Notes: generated by a model not told the origin, from the letters alone. 64,000 bases of DNA from Streptomyces phaeolivaceus (GCF_009184865.1 NZ_CP045096.1:744001-808000), one strand, 5' to 3'; shown: positions 8,319 to 17,003, counted from the first letter of the stretch. Numbers and translations are program-made.

Positions 8319-9818
8319 CTACGGACCGGCGGGCCGCGAGCCCGGGGCGGCGCCGAGCGGCATCGCCAGCTCGGACAGCGCCTTCTCCAGGTTGCGCAGA
8401 TGGGTCAGGGCGGGTCCGGCCTCCGTGCGCGTGGCCGTCTCCGGGCCGACGACGGCCGCTCGTCCGCCGGTCGCCGTGAGGGCCTCCACAGCCGTCCTCA
8501 CCTGTCGGCAGGCGGCGATCAGGGCGGCCTCGCGCGATCCGGCCGGGTCGGCGGTGGCGCGGACCAGGGCGCGCACCTCTTGCACACAGTGGTCGAGCAG
8601 CCGGATGGCCTCGCGGGCGCGGGCCTTGCGGGCCCGGTGGGGGTTCAGGGGGTGGACCAGCGGGGCGAGCGCCATCCGCGCTCTGCCGAACAGAAGTTCA
8701 AGCTCGGCGGCGTGCGGGGTCGGGTCGGCCCCGGGGACGCCCTCCAGCCGGGCGGCCGTGGCGGTCGCGGCGGCGTGCACACAGTGCAGGGCCCGCTGGA
8801 TCCAGGCGTCGTTGGTGGCGTGCGTGGTGACGGGCAGAACGAGGACCACGGCCGGCATGGCGCAGACCGCGCCCACCCCCGTCTCGACGAGGCGGAGCGC
8901 GAGCAGGCCGGGGTCCAGGACGCCCAGCAGGCCGTAGAGGAGGCTGGCCATGACGGTGACCGCCAGCATCATCCAGGAGTACGAGACCGCCGCCGTGTAG
9001 AAGATCCCGAAGACGCAGACCGCGACCAGCGCGGCCGACGGCGCGGGCGCCCCGTCCAGCGGGACGGCGACCAGCAGGCCGACGGCGACACCGATCACGG
9101 TGCCGAGGACACGGCGGAACCCGCGGACCAGGGTCTCGCCCCGGGACGCGGTGTTGACGAAGATCCACCAGGCGGTGCCGACGGCCCAGTACCAGCGGTC
9201 CTCGGAGAGCGCCTGGCCGACGAGCAGGGCGGCGCAGCAGGCGACCGCCGCCTGACAGGCCTGCCGGGTGGTGGGCCGCGCGAGCCCGGTCCCGGGCGGC
9301 CCGGCGGGGAGCGCGACGGGCGGCAGTGAGCGTTCGATCGGCCAGAGCGCGAAGCGGACCGCGCCCGCGACCAGCAGGGCGAGGGTGGTGGCGGCGTACA
9401 GCTCGGGCAGGTGCGCGGGGACGGCGTGCAGGAACTGGGTGACGAAGAAGCTCATGAACGCGAAGATCCCGAGCGCCTGTCCGCGCGGCCCCCAGCGGCG
9501 GGCGTAGACCCCGCAGAGGACGGTGGCGACGAACGCGATGTCCCGGGCGGCGGTGCGGTCGTGCAGGGCGGCGGCCAGGGCGAGCACCGGGAATCCGGCC
9601 GCCGGCAGCAGCGCGGTGGTGAGCCGCTGGGCCGGGACGCTCGCGTCGGTGACGGTGAACAGGGCGAGGAGGGCCGCGAGCCCCGCCGTGATCGAGGCGG
9701 GGAGCGAGAGGCCGCAGAGTTCGGACGCGGCCACGGCGGCGCCCACCCCGATGACGGCGCGAAGTCCGGTCCGCAGTCGCAGCAGTCCCGGATCGGGAGC
9801 CGTGAACATCCTCTTCAT
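8319..9818 (-). CDS. FUSC-family integral membrane protein
   Basis: About 499 residues with two blocks of hydrophobic helices in the N-terminal and central parts, followed by a soluble C-terminal helical region. This is the layout of the FUSC/aromatic-acid-exporter-like family. The central segment AVGTAWWIFVNTASRGETLVRGFRRVLGTVIGVAVGLL carries the family-typical RxxGTxxG pattern. The start was placed at the ATG at 9818 (MKRMFTAPDPGLLRLR); upstream in-frame sequence is Arg/Pro-rich junk. It is transcribed away from an Lrp/AsnC regulator, with a long palindrome between them, so that regulator probably controls it. Likely an efflux component for small organic acids or amino-acid-derived metabolites; substrate unknown. 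Confidence 0.8.
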   Translation of the reverse strand: MKRMFTAPDPGLLRLRTGLRAVIGVGAAVAASELCGLSLPASITAGLAALLALFTVTDASVPAQRLTTALLPAAGFPVLALAAALHDRTAARDIAFVATVLCGVYARRWGPRGQALGIFAFMSFFVTQFLHAVPAHLPELYAATTLALLVAGAVRFALWPIERSLPPVALPAGPPGTGLARPTTRQACQAAVACCAALLVGQALSEDRWYWAVGTAWWIFVNTASRGETLVRGFRRVLGTVIGVAVGLLVAVPLDGAPAPSAALVAVCVFGIFYTAAVSYSWMMLAVTVMASLLYGLLGVLDPGLLALRLVETGVGAVCAMPAVVLVLPVTTHATNDAWIQRALHCVHAAATATAARLEGVPGADPTPHAAELELLFGRARMALAPLVHPLNPHRARKARAREAIRLLDHCVQEVRALVRATADPAGSREAALIAACRQVRTAVEALTATGGRAAVVGPETATRTEAGPALTHLRNLEKALSELAMPLGAAPGSRPAGP

Positions 9819-9985
9819 GACCGTGTGCCGCCCCCTTGCCGTGGTGCCCGCCGGGTCCGCGGCGGGTCCGGGGTCTCCGGTGGGCCGCGGGCACGGCGAA
9901 GGCGCCGCGCTCCGGACCGGCCTCGTCGCCGTCCGGCACCGCGCGGCGCCGTGAATTACGTGAGTACGGCAGAGGTACCACCTTC

Positions 9986-10032
9986 TGCCCCAATGGCTCA
10001 ACCGGGCCTCTCAGAGCTGAGCCATTGGTACA
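9986..10032. promoter_or_regulatory. Palindromic operator between the FUSC and Lrp genes
   Basis: CCAATGGCTCA (9990-10000) and TGAGCCATTGG (10018-10028) form a perfect 11-bp inverted repeat with a 17-bp centre. Extended arms (9986-10000 / 10018-10032) match 13 of 15 positions. Lying 60 nt before the Lrp-type start, it is the obvious candidate site for autoregulation and control of the divergent FUSC gene. Confidence 0.75.
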
Positions 10033-10091
10033 GTCTTGGCGCCGAACATCCGACATCTGGTAGGCCAGCGGAACAGGGGAGGCGACGGACC

Positions 10092-10580
10092 ATGGCCGTG
10101 GACGAGCTGGACACCCGGATCCTGCGGCTGCTCCTGGAGCAGCCGCGCACCAGCGTGCGGGAGTGCGCCCGGATCCTCGGCGTCGCCCGGGGCACGCTCC
10201 AGGCCCGCCTGGAGCGGCTGGAGCGGGACGGGGTGATCACCGGCACGAGTCCGTCGCTCTCCCCCGCCGCGCTCGGCCACCCCGTGCTGGCCTTCGTGCA
10301 CATCGAGGTGACCCAGGGGCATCTCGACGACGTGGGGGACGCGCTGGCGGCCGTACCGGAGATCGTCGAGGCGTTCTCGATCACCGGCGGCGGCGATCTC
10401 CTGACCCGGGTCGTGGCCCGGGACAACGCGCATCTGGAGGACGTCATCCAGGCGCTGATCAGCCTGCCGGGCGTGGTGCGCACCCGTACGGAGGTGGCGC
10501 TGCGGGAGCGGGTGCCGTACCGGCTGTCGCCGTTGGTGGAGTCGATCGGCTCGGCGGCGGGCCGGTCGGCGGGCGACTGA
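10092..10580 (+). CDS. Lrp/AsnC-family transcriptional regulator
   Basis: A compact 162-residue regulator. The N-terminal winged helix-turn-helix reads DELDTRILRLLLEQPRTSVRECARILGVARGTLQARLERLERDGVI (residues 3-48). The C-terminal RAM/AsnC ligand-binding domain contains LAFVHIEVTQGHLDDVGDALAAVPEIVEAFSITGGGDLLTRVVARD. These proteins form octameric rings and sense amino acids or related metabolites. The ATG at 10092 follows an AGGGGAGG site. It is divergent from the FUSC membrane protein, an arrangement typical of Lrp-controlled exporters. It ends 20 nt before the HAD gene, which may be in the same transcript. Confidence 0.93.
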   Translation: MAVDELDTRILRLLLEQPRTSVRECARILGVARGTLQARLERLERDGVITGTSPSLSPAALGHPVLAFVHIEVTQGHLDDVGDALAAVPEIVEAFSITGGGDLLTRVVARDNAHLEDVIQALISLPGVVRTRTEVALRERVPYRLSPLVESIGSAAGRSAGD

Positions 10581-10600
10581 CGCCTGGCACCCTGGATTCC

Positions 10601-11288
10601 ATGAGCACCATCCGCAGCACTTCGGTCATCTTCGATCTCGACGGAACGCTCGTGGACAGCGAACCGAACTATTACCAGGCGAGCTTGCGTATCCTCGCCG
10701 AGCACGGTGTCACCGGCTTCACCTGGGCGGACCATGAGCGGTACGTCGGCATCAGCATCCAGGAGACGGTCGCCGACTGGCGTGAGCGGTACGGTCTCGC
10801 CGCACCGGTGGAGACGATCGCCGCCGCCAAGCACCGCCACTATCCGGAGCCGGCCCGCACCGGCACCCGGGTCCACCCGCAGATGCGGACGTTCGTGGAA
10901 CTGCTCGCGGCCGACGGCGTACCCATGGCCGTGGCGTCGGGGTCGTCCCGGGAGGCGATCGAGGTGATCCTCGGCGGCACCGGGCTCGACACGCACCTGC
11001 GGACCGTCGTGTCGGCGGAGGAGGTCGACCGCGGCAAGCCCGGCGCCCGATGTGTTCCTGGAGGCCACCCGCCGGCTGGGGGCCGACCCGGCGGACTGTG
11101 TGGTGCTGGAGGACGCGGCGCCGGGTGCCGCCGCCGCCCATGCGGCCGGGATGCGGTGCGTCGCCGTCCCCTGTCTCGCCGAGCGGGCCGGTGACCCGGA
11201 GTTCGCGACGGCGGGGCTGCTGGTGCGGGGCGGGCAGGGGGAGTTCAGCGCGCGGGAGGCGTACGACTGGATCGTGGCGTCGGGCTGA
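10601..11288 (+). pseudogene. HAD-superfamily hydrolase (beta-phosphoglucomutase-like), frameshifted
   Basis: Reads as a normal HAD phosphatase split by one extra base. From ATG 10601 the frame gives motif I DLDGTLVDSE, the cap, and motif II VASGSSREAI. It then reaches EEVDRGKPG, where the frame runs on into nonsense. One base over, from 11043, the expected continuation APDVFLEATRRLGADPADCVVLEDAAPGAAAAHAAGM (motif IV, catalytic Asp residues) runs to the stop at 11288. The family motif III GKPAPDVFL is restored if one G of the CCCGGCGCC run near 11041-11043 is removed. Combined length (about 228 residues) is right for the family. Either a genuine recent lesion or a sequencing error in a G/C run. 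Confidence 0.85.
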
Positions 11289-11301
11289 GGCGCGGGCCGG
11301 A

Positions 11302-11352
11302 ACGGGCGGAGCCCGGTCCGCCGAGGATGTCGGTGGACCGGGCTCCGCCCGT
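11302..11352. terminator. Bidirectional terminator, 18-bp perfect stem
   Basis: Arms 11302-11319 and 11335-11352 are exactly complementary over 18 bp, with a 15-nt loop. It separates the convergent HAD gene and sortase-anchored surface gene and should terminate both. Confidence 0.88.
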
Positions 11353-11369
11353 GCTCTCCGGTGCCGGGA

Positions 11370-13979
11370 TCAGACCGCCGTGCCGTGTCCCGCCTTCCGG
11401 GCCCGCCGGTGCAGGAGCCAGCCGGTCACGGTGAGCGCCGCGGCGGAGGCGGCCACCCCGAGCACGGTCATACCGGTGGAGGCGAGGCTGCCCCCGCCCC
11501 CGGTGGTCGTCGTACCGCTGGTGCTGCTGCCGCTCGTGCCGCTCGACGTGCTGCCGCCGGACGTCGAACCGCCGCTGGAGCCACCGGAGGTGGTGGTGCC
11601 GCCGGTGGTGGTCGTGTCACCGCCGCCGTCGTCGGTGTCCACCGGGTCCTGGCCGACGAAGGCGACCGGGACCTTGACGTCCTGAGAGCGGTCGCCGGAC
11701 AGGGTGTGGTCGGCGCGGGTGGCGAGGACGCACGTGGCCTTGAAGCAGTCGGTGTACTCGTCCTCGGCGTCGATGGTCAGCTCGACCTCGAACTTGCCGC
11801 CGTCCTCGTACGGGGTCGCCAACTCCTCGCCGTAGTCCGGCGGGTTGGAGGAGATCCACGCGGAGGAGTGCGACTCGCCGCTCATGTCGACGCCGCCGAT
11901 GCACGGGGTGGGCAGTTCGCCGGCGCCGTTGTCGACGCAGAGGGCGACGTAGATGCCCTTGTCCTCGTCGTAGCCGGAGCCGGTGACCTTGAGGGTCTGC
12001 TTCTCGGTGGCGAGGTTGTTGACCGGGGTGACGGTGAGCTTCTGGCCGTCGGAACCGGTGACGGTCTTCGTGCCGGAGGGCTCGTCGCCCTCCCCGTCGG
12101 TGGGCGGCGGGGTGGTGCTGTCGTCGTCCTCCACGACCGTCAGGGTGATCGGCGAAGTGCGGGTCGTGCCCGCCGCGTTGGTGAACTCGGCGCGGTACTC
12201 GTAGCCGTCCTGCGCCGCCTTCGCGGTGAACGTGTACGCCTTCTTCGTCGCACCCTCGACCTTCGACCAGGTCTGGCCGCCGTCGGGGCTGACGCTCCAG
12301 GTCACCGTGGGCTCGGGGGTGCCCTCGGCGGCGGCGACGAAGGTGACCTCGTCGCCGGGGGCGACGGTCTGGTCGGTGGGCGACTGGGTGACCTTGGGGG
12401 AGACCCGCACGTCGTACTTGAGCACCTTGCTCTCGGCCTGCGCGGTGACGTGGACGGACGTGGCGCCCGGGGTCACGGCGAGCGCGCCCGCGGTGCTCGT
12501 GATGCTGCCGGGGAGCGCGATGGGCTCGGCCGTCTTCTCGAAGGTCGCGCCGTCGAGGATGTCGAGGGAGCCGACAGCGTCCGTGGAGCCGTCGTAGACG
12601 TCCTCACGCAGCACGAAGGCCCGCCCGGAGGTCTTGTCGAACGCGGCGGCCATCGGCCGGTCCGTGCCCGCCAGCGTCTTCAGCGGCTTCGCGTCCTTGT
12701 CGAAGACGAGCACGGACGTCCCGACACCCACCCAGACGTTGCCCGTCGTCGGGTCCGCCTCGACCATGGTGAGGAAGCCGTCGTCGGGAAGTGCGGCCGT
12801 GGCGGTGACCGCGAAGGAGGCGGTGTCCACGCGGCGCAGCACCCGCTTGTCCTCGGCGGTGCCGAGGGACCAGGCGGCGGCGTGTGCGGTGTCCACGCCG
12901 AGCTGGTCGCCGCCCTCCAGGGTGACGGTCCGCTTGACGGTGCCGGTGGCGGTCTCGACCTCGGAGAGGGTGGCGCCCTGGGCGACCAGGGTCGTGGTCG
13001 CGTCGGTGCCGGGGCCGACTCCGGTGACGGTGCCGCCGGCCAGCCAGACCCCCTTGGCGGTCGTGTCCCCGTCCTTCGCGGTGCCCAGGCCGCGCAGCGG
13101 GTAGTGGAAGACGACGCCGTCGCCGGCCAGGGGGGCCGCGAGCCAGCGGACGACCCGGTTGGCGAGGGCGCCGGTCGAACCCGGGGCCTGCTGGACGTGG
13201 CTGAGGAGCTTGCCGTCCTTCGGGTCCAGGGCGTACAGGCCCTGCTCCTTGACATCGGAGGTGTCGAGGATGTCGTTCGAACCGACGTACAGCTTGCCGG
13301 AGTCGGGGTGCAGCAGGAGATCCTGCGGGCGGCCCGCGGTGGTGAACTCGGCGGCCTTCACATAGCTGACGGTGCCGGGGGGCACGTCGACGCCGTCGCC
13401 GCCGTCGTCACCGCCGCCGTCCTGGCCCTCGAAGGTGACCGGGATACGGACGTCCTGGGAGCGGTCGCCGGCGTTGCGGTGGTCGACGCGGGTGACGACC
13501 GAACAGGTGACCTGGGTGCAGTCCAGGCTGTTGTCCTTGGACTTGACCGCGATGTCGACGTCGAAGGTGCCGCCGGCGCCCCAGTGGACGGCCATCTCGC
13601 CCGCGTACGTGTCGCCTTCGTAGGTGATCCACTGCGAGGCGCTGCCGGTGCCGCTCTGGTCGGCACCCCCCAGGCACGGGGTGGGGACGCGGTTGTCGCC
13701 GTTGTCCTTGCAGAGGGCGACGTAGATGGACTTGGTCGCGTCGTACCCCTCGCCGGTGACCTGGATCGTGTCGCCGTCGGGGTCGAGGTTCGCGGAGGCG
13801 GAGACGGAGAGCTTCTGGCCGTTCTTGCCCAGGGCCGTCTTCGGGGTGTCGGCGGCCTGGGCCGGGGGCGGGACGGTGACGGCCGTCACCACCGCGGCCG
13901 TCAGCGCGGCGGCACCCAGCAGCGCCGCAGGACGTCTCAGGCGGCGTCCGCCCGTCCCGTCCGGACTGTCAACTGTCAT
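11370..13979 (-). CDS. Large sortase-anchored surface protein: two neocarzinostatin-like domains, propeller, Ig-like domain
   Basis: This 869-residue surface protein starts with a signal peptide ending near AQAAD (about residue 43). Next is a beta-sandwich domain carrying GYDATKSIYVALCKDNG..PTPCLGG..TRVDH..DRSQDVRIPVTF. A beta-propeller-like region follows (about 205-540, for example LLLHPDSGKLYVGSNDI), then an Ig-like domain (TQSPTDQTVAPGDEVTF, about 545-640). A second copy of the first domain follows (about 655-785). A Gly/Ser/Thr-rich stalk leads to LASTG (832-836), a hydrophobic helix and a basic tail: a class E sortase signal. Four Cys per repeat domain should form two disulfides. It is the last gene of an iron-boxed cluster of proteins sharing the same domain. 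Ligand unknown; haem or iron-complex capture is inferred only from context. Confidence 0.85.
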   Translation of the reverse strand: MTVDSPDGTGGRRLRRPAALLGAAALTAAVVTAVTVPPPAQAADTPKTALGKNGQKLSVSASANLDPDGDTIQVTGEGYDATKSIYVALCKDNGDNRVPTPCLGGADQSGTGSASQWITYEGDTYAGEMAVHWGAGGTFDVDIAVKSKDNSLDCTQVTCSVVTRVDHRNAGDRSQDVRIPVTFEGQDGGGDDGGDGVDVPPGTVSYVKAAEFTTAGRPQDLLLHPDSGKLYVGSNDILDTSDVKEQGLYALDPKDGKLLSHVQQAPGSTGALANRVVRWLAAPLAGDGVVFHYPLRGLGTAKDGDTTAKGVWLAGGTVTGVGPGTDATTTLVAQGATLSEVETATGTVKRTVTLEGGDQLGVDTAHAAAWSLGTAEDKRVLRRVDTASFAVTATAALPDDGFLTMVEADPTTGNVWVGVGTSVLVFDKDAKPLKTLAGTDRPMAAAFDKTSGRAFVLREDVYDGSTDAVGSLDILDGATFEKTAEPIALPGSITSTAGALAVTPGATSVHVTAQAESKVLKYDVRVSPKVTQSPTDQTVAPGDEVTFVAAAEGTPEPTVTWSVSPDGGQTWSKVEGATKKAYTFTAKAAQDGYEYRAEFTNAAGTTRTSPITLTVVEDDDSTTPPPTDGEGDEPSGTKTVTGSDGQKLTVTPVNNLATEKQTLKVTGSGYDEDKGIYVALCVDNGAGELPTPCIGGVDMSGESHSSAWISSNPPDYGEELATPYEDGGKFEVELTIDAEDEYTDCFKATCVLATRADHTLSGDRSQDVKVPVAFVGQDPVDTDDGGGDTTTTGGTTTSGGSSGGSTSGGSTSSGTSGSSTSGTTTTGGGGSLASTGMTVLGVAASAAALTVTGWLLHRRARKAGHGTAV

Positions 13980-14067
13980 GAAAGGGACCTCACTTGTCGG
14001 GTGCGCCCGGCACTCCGGTGGTGCGAGAGCCGGGCCCCACGCGGGAGGAGCCCGGTCCGGCGGGCGC

Positions 14068-14256
14068 CTACTGGAAGGTGATCGGGATGTGGACGTCGCA
14101 CTTGCGGTGGTTGGTGTCCTGGAGGTCGGCCCGGTTCGGGTTGTGGCCGGTGCCCGAGACGGTGATCGTCCCGCCTGACGCGGCGGCCGTGTTCGGCGCG
14201 GTCAGGGAGAGGCTGTGGGTGGCGAGGCCCGCGCGGGCGAACGGTGCGGATCTCAT
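14068..14256 (-). pseudogene. Internally deleted copy of the neocarzinostatin-like protein
   Basis: A 62-codon reading frame. Its head (MRSAPFARAGLATHSLSLTAPN..GGTITVSGTGHNPNR) matches the start of the neighbouring 179-residue secreted protein. Its tail (DTNHRKCDVHIPITFQ) matches that protein's C-terminus. The intervening strands with all the disulfide cysteines, and most of the signal peptide, are missing. The upstream leader also resembles the neighbour's leader. This is best read as a duplicated gene that lost its middle; the frame is intact, so a tiny peptide could still be made, but it cannot be secreted or fold like the parent. Confidence 0.7.
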
Positions 14257-14357
14257 GGGGGGTTGGACACCCTTCTCGGCTGCCTCGCACTGTCGGACGT
14301 GCCGGAACGGGCCGGCCGGCAGGGCCGGCCCGTGGACCAGGTCGGAGCTGGCGGCGC

Positions 14358-14897
14358 CTAGTTGAAGGTGACCGGGACGTGGACGTCGTACTTGCGGTCG
14401 TTGGTGTCGAAGTGGTCGGCGCGGGTGACGATCGCGCAGGTCACGTTGTCACCGCAGACGTTGCCGTGACCGAGGTCGGGGTTCACGTAGATGTTCACGT
14501 CGAGGGTGCCGCCGGTGCCGAACTTGGAGCTGTTGGCGAACAGACCGCCGAAGGTGTTGTTGACCCAGTGCGAGGCGCCGGTGGCACCGGTCTCGTCCTG
14601 GCCGCCCAGGCAGGGGGTGGGCTTGGCCGCGCCCTGCGCCCCGCCGACGACACACAGGCCGACGTAGATGCCCTGGCTGGTGTTGTAGCCGGAGCCGGTG
14701 ACGTTGACGACCTGGCCGGCCGAGGAGAGCGGGTTCGGCGCGGTCAGCGACAGGTTGTACGTGGTGGTGCCGTCCACGATCGTGCGGGTCGAGGTGGCGG
14801 CGGAGGCCGAGGTGGCCAGGCCCAGGGTCAGGGCGGAGGCGGCGACGGCGGCGAAGCCGGCGCGGGCGGCGGTACGGGCGGAAGGAACGACTCTCAT
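14358..14897 (-). CDS. Small secreted neocarzinostatin-like protein, iron-box controlled
   Basis: A 179-residue protein with a clear signal peptide (cut near ASAAT, residue 34) and a single copy of the repeat domain shared by this locus. The domain reads LSLTAPNPLSSAGQVVNVTGSGYNTSQGIYVGLCVV..KPTPCLGGQD..SHWVNN..GTLDVNIYVNPDLG..CGDNVTCAIVTRADHFDTNDRKYDVHVPVTFN. Strand pattern, two Cys pairs and the terminal VxxPVTFN resemble the immunoglobulin-like fold of the neocarzinostatin apoprotein family. There is no anchor, so it should be released or wall-trapped. A perfect 19-bp iron box lies 51 nt upstream, so expression should rise under iron starvation. Role unknown; it might bind a siderophore or porphyrin in the family's cleft. 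Confidence 0.82.
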   Translation of the reverse strand: MRVVPSARTAARAGFAAVAASALTLGLATSASAATSTRTIVDGTTTYNLSLTAPNPLSSAGQVVNVTGSGYNTSQGIYVGLCVVGGAQGAAKPTPCLGGQDETGATGASHWVNNTFGGLFANSSKFGTGGTLDVNIYVNPDLGHGNVCGDNVTCAIVTRADHFDTNDRKYDVHVPVTFN

Positions 14898-14947
14898 CGG
14901 GAGAGGACCTTTCTCGTCAGCGGTTGCCGGGAAACACCCGTCAACTC

Positions 14948-14966
14948 TTAGGTAAGGCTTACCTAA
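14948..14966. promoter_or_regulatory. Iron box (DmdR/IdeR/DtxR operator)
   Basis: TTAGGTAAGGCTTACCTAA is a perfect 9-1-9 palindrome and matches the DtxR/IdeR consensus TTAGGTTAGGCTAACCTAA at 17 of 19 positions. It lies 51 nt upstream of the small neocarzinostatin-like gene, where bound Fe(II)-DmdR would block transcription of that gene and probably of the two genes after it. Confidence 0.93.
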
Positions 14967-15021
14967 CCTTGCTCATGATCTCTTTGTCAACAGAAGGCAA
15001 AGAGCGCCTCAAGTACGTTGC

Positions 15022-16011
15022 TCAGGACGGCGTTTCGCCGACGAGGACGGTGAACTCCGCGGCGGCCTCACGGCCTCCGCTCACGGAGTACAGCCGCACG
15101 GTGTGCGCACCCTCGGTCGCGGTCTCGTACACCGGGAATTCCCGGGCGACCGCGCCCGACTCGTCGGCCACGGCCTGGTAGCGGGTGTCGTCGTCGATCG
15201 CGACCAGCACGACCTCACCCGGCTCGAAGCCCGCGCCGGTGACCTGCTGTCCGGCGCCCGCGGCGAGGCTCGTGAGTTTCACTTCCGCGGAGGGCCGGGC
15301 CGCCTCGGACTCCTGCCCGCCGTCTCCCTCGGTGCCGGGCGTCGCCGCGTCGTCCGTGTCCGGGGTCGGCGAGGCGGTGTCGTCGCCGGGCGCGTCGGCC
15401 GGCGTGTCCTCCGACGGCCCGGCCTCGGAGGCGCCGGTGCCCACGGTGACGTCGAGCGGGGCGAGTTCGTCCCCCGCCGCGTACGCCCGCCCGCTCCACT
15501 CGGCGAGCAGCTCGGCACCCTCGGCCGTCAGCGACACGGTGAGGCCCGACCAGGTCGCGCCGCCGCCGCGTACGGTCGGCGCGGCGACCCCCGTACCGAC
15601 CTCGGCCAGCGTCAGGTCACCGCTCTCCCCCGCCCGTTCGGCCCGCACCTCAAGGGTGCCGGTGCCGCCGTCGAGCCGCAGGCGCAGCGCGCCGAGGGTC
15701 AGGGTGTCCGTGCCGGCGGTCAGCCGGATCGAGCCGTCGAAGCCGACGTCCGCGTCCCCGGCCTTCGGGGTCGCGCTGCCGCCGTCGACCGGGAACCAGG
15801 TCCGGCCGCCGGAGCCGCGCACCGCGGGCGCCTCGGCCGTCACCGTCGCGTCGGCGCCGGTGGACGCCCCGAACGTCGGGCCCCAGCTCGCGAATCCACC
15901 GGACACCTCCCGTGGCGACCCGCTCGTGTCCTGTGCCGTCGCCGCGCCCTGGCAGAGCAGGGCGAGCAGCGCGCCCGCCGCCGTCACGGCGGCACCAGGT
16001 CTGTTCGTCAC
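15022..16011 (-). CDS. Secreted HtaA-domain protein (haem-uptake type)
   Basis: A 329-residue exported protein. After a signal peptide (cut near ATAQD, residue 27) comes one HtaA-type domain. It is recognisable by GGFASWGPTF at its start, TWFPVDGGSATPKAGDADVGFDGSIRLTAGTDTLTLGALRLRLDGGTGTLEV in the middle and LTAEGAELLAEWSGRAYAAGDELAPLDVTV at its end. HtaA domains bind haem in Corynebacterium HtaA/HtaB. An acidic Pro/Thr-rich linker (about 195-245) leads to a small beta domain (about 245-325). No sortase signal or transmembrane anchor is seen. Start is GTG with GGGAGGA 8 nt upstream. It lies downstream of the iron-boxed LADTG protein and is probably cotranscribed with it. The conserved haem ligands were not verified. 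Confidence 0.78.
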   Translation of the reverse strand: MTNRPGAAVTAAGALLALLCQGAATAQDTSGSPREVSGGFASWGPTFGASTGADATVTAEAPAVRGSGGRTWFPVDGGSATPKAGDADVGFDGSIRLTAGTDTLTLGALRLRLDGGTGTLEVRAERAGESGDLTLAEVGTGVAAPTVRGGGATWSGLTVSLTAEGAELLAEWSGRAYAAGDELAPLDVTVGTGASEAGPSEDTPADAPGDDTASPTPDTDDAATPGTEGDGGQESEAARPSAEVKLTSLAAGAGQQVTGAGFEPGEVVLVAIDDDTRYQAVADESGAVAREFPVYETATEGAHTVRLYSVSGGREAAAEFTVLVGETPS

Positions 16012-16107
16012 CTCGAAGTCCTCCCTGGAACGTCGGCCACACGGCCGACGGAACGCCCCGCCTCGGGGGCGTCGACCGTCCTGCGGACGGCTGTCGTCGA
16101 CATGCCG

Positions 16108-16911
16108 TCAGCTCGCGTCCGCGCCACCGGACGCTCCGGCGGTACGGCGTCGGCGCGCCCAGAACCAGGCCGCCCCGCCCGCCGCGACCAGCCCGGCCGC
16201 GGTGATACCGAGCGGCACCGCGGCGCTGCCCGTGTCGGCCAGCGGGTCGTCCGACGTGTTCGCGTCGCCCGAGGTTCCGCCGGTCGTGCCGGTGCCCCCG
16301 GTCGCCGTGGCGCCCGCACCGGCCGACGGGGTCGCCGTGCTGTCGGTGCCGGAGTCGTCACCGCTGCCGCCGTCGGCGCCGGCGAAGGTCACCGGGATGC
16401 GGACCGTCTGGCTCTGGTCGCCGCCCCGGGTGTGATCGTTGCGGGTGATCACGGAGCAGGTGACACCGGACTCGGCGCAGTCGGTGTTGGTGTCCTCGGC
16501 CCGCACCTTCAGCTGCACGGAGAACGTGCCCTTGTGCCCGCTGCCCTTGTACGGCTCGGCCAACCCCTCCCCGTACGAGGGCGGGTTGGAGGAGATCCAC
16601 ACCGAGGCACCGGAGTCGCCGGACATGTCGACACCGCCGATGCAGGGCGTGGGGGTCTTACCGGCGCCGTTGTCCACGCAGAAGGCGACATAAATGCCCT
16701 TCTCGGTGTTGTAACCGGTGCCGGACACGGTGACCGTCTCCCCGTCCGCGGCGAGCCCGGCGGATTTGGAGACGGTCAGCTTCTGGCCCTCGGGGCCGGT
16801 CGCGGAGCCGCCGGCGGCCACCGCCGAGGGGGCCGGGAAGAGGATCAGGGCACTCGCGACGGCGACCGCCGCCGGGGCCGCGCGCAGGGCTCGTAGGCCG
16901 CATCTGTGCAT
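16108..16911 (-). CDS. Sortase-anchored single-domain neocarzinostatin-like surface protein
   Basis: A 267-residue precursor. The signal peptide ends near AVAAG (about residue 33). One copy of the locus-specific domain follows (GYNTEKGIYVAFCVDNGAGKTPTPCIGGVDMSG..WISSNPPSYGEGL..DCAESGVTCSVITRNDHTRGGDQSQTVRIPVTFAG). After a Thr/Gly-rich stalk come LADTG, a hydrophobic helix and the RRRR tail, a class E sortase signal. The ATG at 16911 follows GGGAG; an ATG 21 nt upstream is in frame but has no ribosome site. The second iron box lies 29 nt upstream and is shared with the divergent binding lipoprotein, so both should be induced by iron limitation. It is closest to the second domain of the 869-residue protein. 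Confidence 0.85.
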   Translation of the reverse strand: MHRCGLRALRAAPAAVAVASALILFPAPSAVAAGGSATGPEGQKLTVSKSAGLAADGETVTVSGTGYNTEKGIYVAFCVDNGAGKTPTPCIGGVDMSGDSGASVWISSNPPSYGEGLAEPYKGSGHKGTFSVQLKVRAEDTNTDCAESGVTCSVITRNDHTRGGDQSQTVRIPVTFAGADGGSGDDSGTDSTATPSAGAGATATGGTGTTGGTSGDANTSDDPLADTGSAAVPLGITAAGLVAAGGAAWFWARRRRTAGASGGADAS

Positions 16912-16939
16912 CGGTGTCAGCACTCCCACCATAGGAAAC

Positions 16940-16958
16940 TCAGGTAAGGCTAACCTAA
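16940..16958. promoter_or_regulatory. Iron box in a divergent promoter
   Basis: TCAGGTAAGGCTAACCTAA matches the DtxR/IdeR consensus TTAGGTTAGGCTAACCTAA at 17 of 19 positions. It is placed between the divergent starts at 16911 (surface protein) and 17004 (hemin-type binding protein), so one regulator can repress both directions. Confidence 0.9.
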
Positions 16959-17003
16959 AGTAACGAAGACCTGGTTCAAACGGTAGACATGGAAGGCGGT
17001 TCG

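Noticed and set aside
11361..14081. Very long plus-strand open frame opposite the 869-residue surface protein
   Set aside because: It is Gly/Arg/Val-rich with no signal, motif or natural composition; it is the antisense shadow of a GC-biased gene that has signal peptide, domains and a sortase signal.
14898..15021. Fur/Zur-type box in place of a DtxR-type box
   Set aside because: TTAGGTAAGGCTTACCTAA matches the DtxR/IdeR pattern far better than Fur or Zur patterns.
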